The notes under the pieces are model-generated. The model ran no database searches. It was given only the letters and a program-made list of their open reading frames with translations, and was not told where the DNA came from. Shown here piece by piece: positions 59,565-64,000 of a stretch of 64,000 bases of DNA. Both the position numbers and the translations under genes were made by a program. The DNA lies in NCBI GenBank assembly GCA_033002965.1, contig JAURVB010006668.1, positions 1 to 64,000 of the forward strand. The letters are read 5' to 3'. The first letter of the stretch is position 1. Every line of letters begins with the position of its first letter. Origin of the DNA: Piper betle. Lineage: Eukaryota; Streptophyta; Magnoliopsida; Piperales; Piperaceae.

Positions 59565-59850
59565 CTACTCAACTGGACTACTTTGTGCAGCTTTTACTGG
59601 CAAAGCCCTTCGGAAGAACCTAAACTGCTTGTCTCTGGAAGATTTGCTCTGCATTAGCACAAGAAGCAATTATAGGTATTTGATAAATCAATTCAATGCA
59701 ATTTCAAACAATTATGATGAAACATGTGGATAAGCATCAAAGAATTTGGAGAATACCCTTGAATGAGTTGAAGGGAAATTCATTGAAAACCCCAAAACAT
59801 TCTCCTTTGTTTCCTCCCTGTTGTTAGAACTTGACCTGTTCTCTTGCAAT
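59565..59850 (-). CDS. Possible last two exons of an unidentified gene
   Basis: On the minus strand an open stretch ending at 59757 (NRSSSNNREETKENVLG, then SMNFPSTHSR) reaches a GT donor. A phase-matched exon at 59648-59565 reads SKSSRDKQFRFFRRALPVKA, then AQSSPVE and TAG. Acceptor ATGCAG and phases agree. The residues are basic and Ser-rich without a known domain. No upstream exon is convincing, so it may be a gene fragment or chance. Not recognised. Confidence 0.25.
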
Positions 59851-62800
59851 CAACATTTGGAACCAAGTCCCCATAAGAACAAAAGCTATAGGCATGGGAA
59901 CTAGCTTTGTTAGTCATGCAAATGCAGCAAATATTGGCTAAGTCTATACATCAAATATTGGGTAAGTCTTCATTTTTGGGAACACCATGCAAGTTAATCA
60001 TCCACCTGCAATGAAATGATATAACAGGGCCTGCAGAAGTGAGTAGAAAGATGCTAAACTGAAAGTCGCATTCACGAACAGAAAAGGGGGGCTAATAATT
60101 AAAATGAAACTGCTAAAACATGATTAAAAATGCAGCTAATAGTAACAATATGGTAGAGACACTAATAATTTAATCCAAGCAAGTAGAGAGCTACATACAA
60201 AAATGACAGCAAGTAGTGAGCTACATGCAAAAAATTTTCAGGGAATTAAAAAACAAAATGCTCCTACAAATTCCAATTATTGTAGTGCAAGAAAAAAGTC
60301 AACACCAATTTTTCCCATAATTGCAAAATGCAATCATTAACATTGTTAAAACAACCCTCAGCTTGTTCATGTTTAGATTACGATCAACACATGACCTCAA
60401 AACATCAGCTTCACCTTTCTTAACGTAAAAAATATATATTGCAGAAGGAAACAAGAGACTTCCACCATGAAAAAAAACCAATTATTCCAACAAATTTAAA
60501 AAATAGAATTAAGGTTTCAAACATGACACAACAAGTCGAATAAATTGCAAAACCCGCGTTAACAATTCAGTGGTCAAAGTGATCAATTTGTACTGATTTC
60601 ATATACCAGCCATTTGTTTGTTGGAATGAAGAAAATAATATAACTGACTCGAAATAAGCTTAACTTTGAGTCGATTCTGAATCATCTCTACTTTATAGCT
60701 TTGTGTCGTATCGATCAAGTATGAGTCTTGACTTGTTAAACTATGGTATAAACTAATTGCTAGTCACTTGTACATTCAAATTGCACCCAATTTCAGCTGC
60801 AACTATCTTAACCAATGCCTTAAAATATACAATAGTAAACAAAGTAGCTAGATTATGTATATGGACATAAATATACGGTTTAAAATAATTCTTCAAATAT
60901 TGGCACAAGCATCTCTGAAACAGGTAAAACTAAATGGAAGAAGATCACTCTTGTTCATGCTGCTGTTGATATTAGCAGTAGTATCAGTAGTAGACCAGAC
61001 AGGTTCATTAAACATCTTCATACACAAACTTATATATCATAAAGTTTCTCTTTTGATCTATACATATAATTTGGTCATGATCAATATATATGTTTGCGTG
61101 CACTTCTTCATACATATATACATATATAGGTTTCTTGAGCATTGATTGTGGGCTTGACAAAAGCTCGACCGGTTGCAACCGCTACCATAAAACCCAATCC
61201 GTTGGTTCAGTGTTTTATGACCGATTTGACTTTTCATTGACTCGTTTAGTGTTGGGTTGGAGCTAAATGGGTCATTGTGTTGTTGTGGACTTGGGCAATA
61301 AACATGTCCGTCGTTGAGTTTTATCCAATTGGCCCAAATTAACAAGTCGTAACCTTATTGTCATCCCCAGTATTTAGTTAACGTAGGGTTGTGTATCGCA
61401 TTAGAGTTATGTTGCATCCATCTTCGACGTACCCTTGAGCCTTAATTGTATTTAGATGCCTTCCCGCCTCTTTTTCTTTTTCTCCCTTCCTTGTCATTGC
61501 TATGTGTCAGGTGCAAGGGCATCCTCCCAACACTTTTGCGCCTGCGCACAAAGTGCACATGTGGCTTTTTGTGGGGCGCAAAGGCGCTCCCAAGGCAGTG
61601 TTTTGGGGTTTTTTATAAAACTCTATCCACCCCTTTTGTCTCCCCCACTCTTCTCCTCCTCTCCCCCGTGGCCACCTCCCAACTCCCTCTCCTACACTTC
61701 TTCCACTCTTTTCTCGTCGTTTCTCTCCTCTTTTTTCCTTAGTCTTCTCCTCTTTCTCCCCCCTTCTTCCTCTGCTTCCAGTTACATTTTTCTTCCTTTT
61801 TTGCCTTAATTATTTTACATGATTTGTATTGTTCACCTACATTTTTGATAAGATTGTGTAGATCATCTCATTTTCATTATTTTAGTATATTATTCAATTT
61901 GATTTACATGTTAGATCATTATAAAAATTTAATTTTTTATATAAAACTTGTATCTTCATTGTTATTTGGGTGTGCATTGTGTATTTGTTGATTGTGCGTA
62001 ATAAAATACTACATAAACCACCAAAACAAAGTTAAAACAATAAAAGGATTTAAACATTATCAATTTAAGTCGTGTCCAAGTTGCCTTGGATCAAACACCA
62101 ACTATTAATTAATTCAATAAGTAACATAATAATAATTTTTGTGTTGTGTTTAATTTTAGAATGAAACCTATGTATTCTTAACTAATTTCACAATAAAATT
62201 AATTAATATTTTGGTGCCCAAATTGGCAACGAAAAGACAAACACGTAGGCTTGGAGATACTCAGCCACATTTTGCAAGTCTAGAGCTTAATTCCTTTTGG
62301 AAATTGAGATATCTAAGAGCCACATGTCTCGTTCCAATAAAAAAAGTTAGCCACCGTTTTTTAAACAGTATAACCACGATAAGACCGTATTTTTTTAAAA
62401 AAAAAAATTAGATACTGCCATCGTTAGTGTGTCTATTCCATTGTTAAATTTGATCACAATTAAATGGCGGTAACCGGTAATTAATTTACCACAGGTTTGC
62501 CGCTGCAATATCTGATTTTTTTACAAAAAAGAAATTTAGCAACTGCTACTGCTTACCACCGCTAAGCGGTGGCAAAGCCGTAGCAAATTTGCCACGGGTA
62601 AGGCCGTGGCAAAATTTAATAATATGCGAAACCAATTTTTACACTAGTGATCAATATAATCTTTTTTTTGTGCTGATTTGCTTATTGATTTCTTATATGT
62701 ATTGTCTTAGTTAAAATTGCCGGGCAGTGACAATGTTGTTTCTGCTGCGGCTAGTCAATGAAATCTGGTGTTGTTCATTTGAAGCTCTGAAAGGAGGGAC

Positions 62801-64000
62801 GGGGTTATCTACAATTAGCTTGGTCTAGTTTGTGATGCTCTTCTTTCTGGAAATAACTATCATCATCTTCTTCTTTTCTACTTTTATGACACTGATTTAG
62901 CTCGCGTGCAATACATCAAAATTATGTGACTAGATTTATGACTCTGTTCTTAGCTTCAGTTTAAGGGATTCTTGGCTTCTTTATTACGGACTGCGCATTG
63001 ACATAATTCATTGTTAGATGGAATTTGAGCCAAGGGATGAACAAAGAATCAGAAGTAAATATTTTAGACAAGATATTTAACTACTAGTTGCTTGTACTGA
63101 AAGTTTGAAGGCAAAAAAAGAAGAAAAAACCAGCGTTGGAGCACCTTAGCTCATGATTATTTTGTAATCGACTAACCCATTGCGGAGTAGAGTGGTATAT
63201 AATTTAGTGAACCTCTAAAACACTTTCAGAAAGCGTCTAAACAAATATTGATCCTTCTTACTAAGTTCATTGGTTTGTTTGGATTGATGGATATTCAGAG
63301 AAAAGAAAAGAAAAAGGTACTTTTTTAAAAATTGAAATGTTTGGATTGAAAAAAAAAACAACTGTACAAGAAAATCCTTAAATGATTTCCCCGCAAAACT
63401 TGCGAAGGAAATGCAAAAGAAAAATAACCCTTTTATTTATTTTTTTCTTTCAATCCAAACGCAATGTTTTTTTCCTTTTTCAAATTCTTTTTTGCTCTCT
63501 TTGTTATCTATCCAACCAAACAAAACCAAAGTAAACTTAATCGGTAGTGCACTTAAGCCACAATCCGAGAGGCTGCCATACCTTCTTGCCAAGGTTATAT
63601 CGTGGCCATTTTTACGGCTCATTATTAGAATGAATAAAACTAATATTAAAACTTGAGACAATAAGATCTGACCCCCTTGGCCTTAGGGTTCACAAATTTG
63701 ACTATGGTTGGCGCCCGTTTTTTAAATTAAATCAAACTGAACCAACTTATTTAAAAAAAGAAAATTATTAGAACCAACTTTAGAACATATTTGAATTGTA
63801 AGAAAGAGAGAAAATTAATTTTTAAAATAAATACTTCTCCCATTTTACTTTTTGGTTTATAAGAAAGCGTGTTTCTCGTTCAATAGAAAATCTCTCCCCG
63901 ACAATTTTCTTACAATAAAATACAAAGAAATGTTATGAAAATAAGAATAAAATTATAAAAAAATTATTTTCTTTCTAATTAAATAAATTTTAAAAAATGA
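59851..64000. other. AT-rich intergenic with transposon debris
   Basis: No gene is supported. A CT-rich low-complexity stretch lies at 61460-61800, and possible MITE/CACTA-like sequence at about 62330-62652. The remainder is AT-rich with many T and A runs. Confidence 0.4.
62330..62652 (-). mobile_element. CACTA-like terminal fragment (tentative)
   Basis: Read on the minus strand from 62652 the sequence begins CACTAGTGTAAAAATTGG. Several subterminal repeats follow (GCCACGGCCTTACC, TGCTACGGCTTTGCCACCGC, GTGGTAAGCAGT). A CACTA end with repeated subterminal motifs suits a non-autonomous CACTA element. The opposite end is not identified. Confidence 0.4.

Noticed and set aside
61446..61809. CT-rich open frames of 98-117 codons
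   Set aside because: Pure low-complexity Ser/Leu/Pro/Phe sequence from a pyrimidine tract, with no start context or homologue features.

Overview
The window is nuclear DNA of a flowering plant, most likely a dicot or another AT-rich, non-grass angiosperm. The evidence is plant-specific gene families (DRM de novo DNA methyltransferase, subfamily VIII-1 LRR receptor kinases, an L-type lectin receptor kinase), a eukaryotic tRNA-Asn, many GT-AG introns and scattered SINE, LINE, TRIM and MITE remnants. I cannot name the species.

Layout: (1) 1-5.3 kb, plus strand: all but the N-terminus of a DRM1/2-type cytosine methyltransferase, with UBA exons followed by one large catalytic exon. (2) 5.9-6.5 kb: a nuclear tRNA-Asn(GUU) between two unrelated short tandem arrays. 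(3) 8.6-38.9 kb, plus strand: two head-to-tail LRR-VIII-1 receptor kinase genes of about 12.5 kb each, with the same 20-coding-exon structure and a 5'-UTR intron. The upstream copy carries two apparent 1-base deletions and the downstream copy one. (4) 39.7-51 kb, minus strand: a tandem duplication of a two-gene block. Each block has an intronless glycine/proline-rich protein gene with PGFNPEGLPG repeats followed by a conserved plant gene of unknown function. In the first block the conserved gene is only a broken fragment. Remnants of BAHD acyltransferase genes lie around these blocks. (5) 51.7-54.3 kb, minus strand: an intact phosphoglycerate mutase-like histidine phosphatase. (6) 56.0-58.0 kb, plus strand: an intact intronless L-type lectin receptor kinase. 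(7) 58-64 kb: mostly AT-rich sequence with decayed repeats and possibly the last two exons of an unidentified minus-strand gene.

The genes are not an operon and show no common pathway. Shared themes are cell-surface receptor kinases (three genes) and local tandem duplication. The main points for follow-up are the GLPG-repeat gene pair with its block duplication, a strong 54-bp foldback at 24.7-24.9 kb, and a recurring pattern of single-base deletions, mostly in short homopolymers, seen by comparing paralogues. The last could be pseudogenisation, altered splicing or assembly error.
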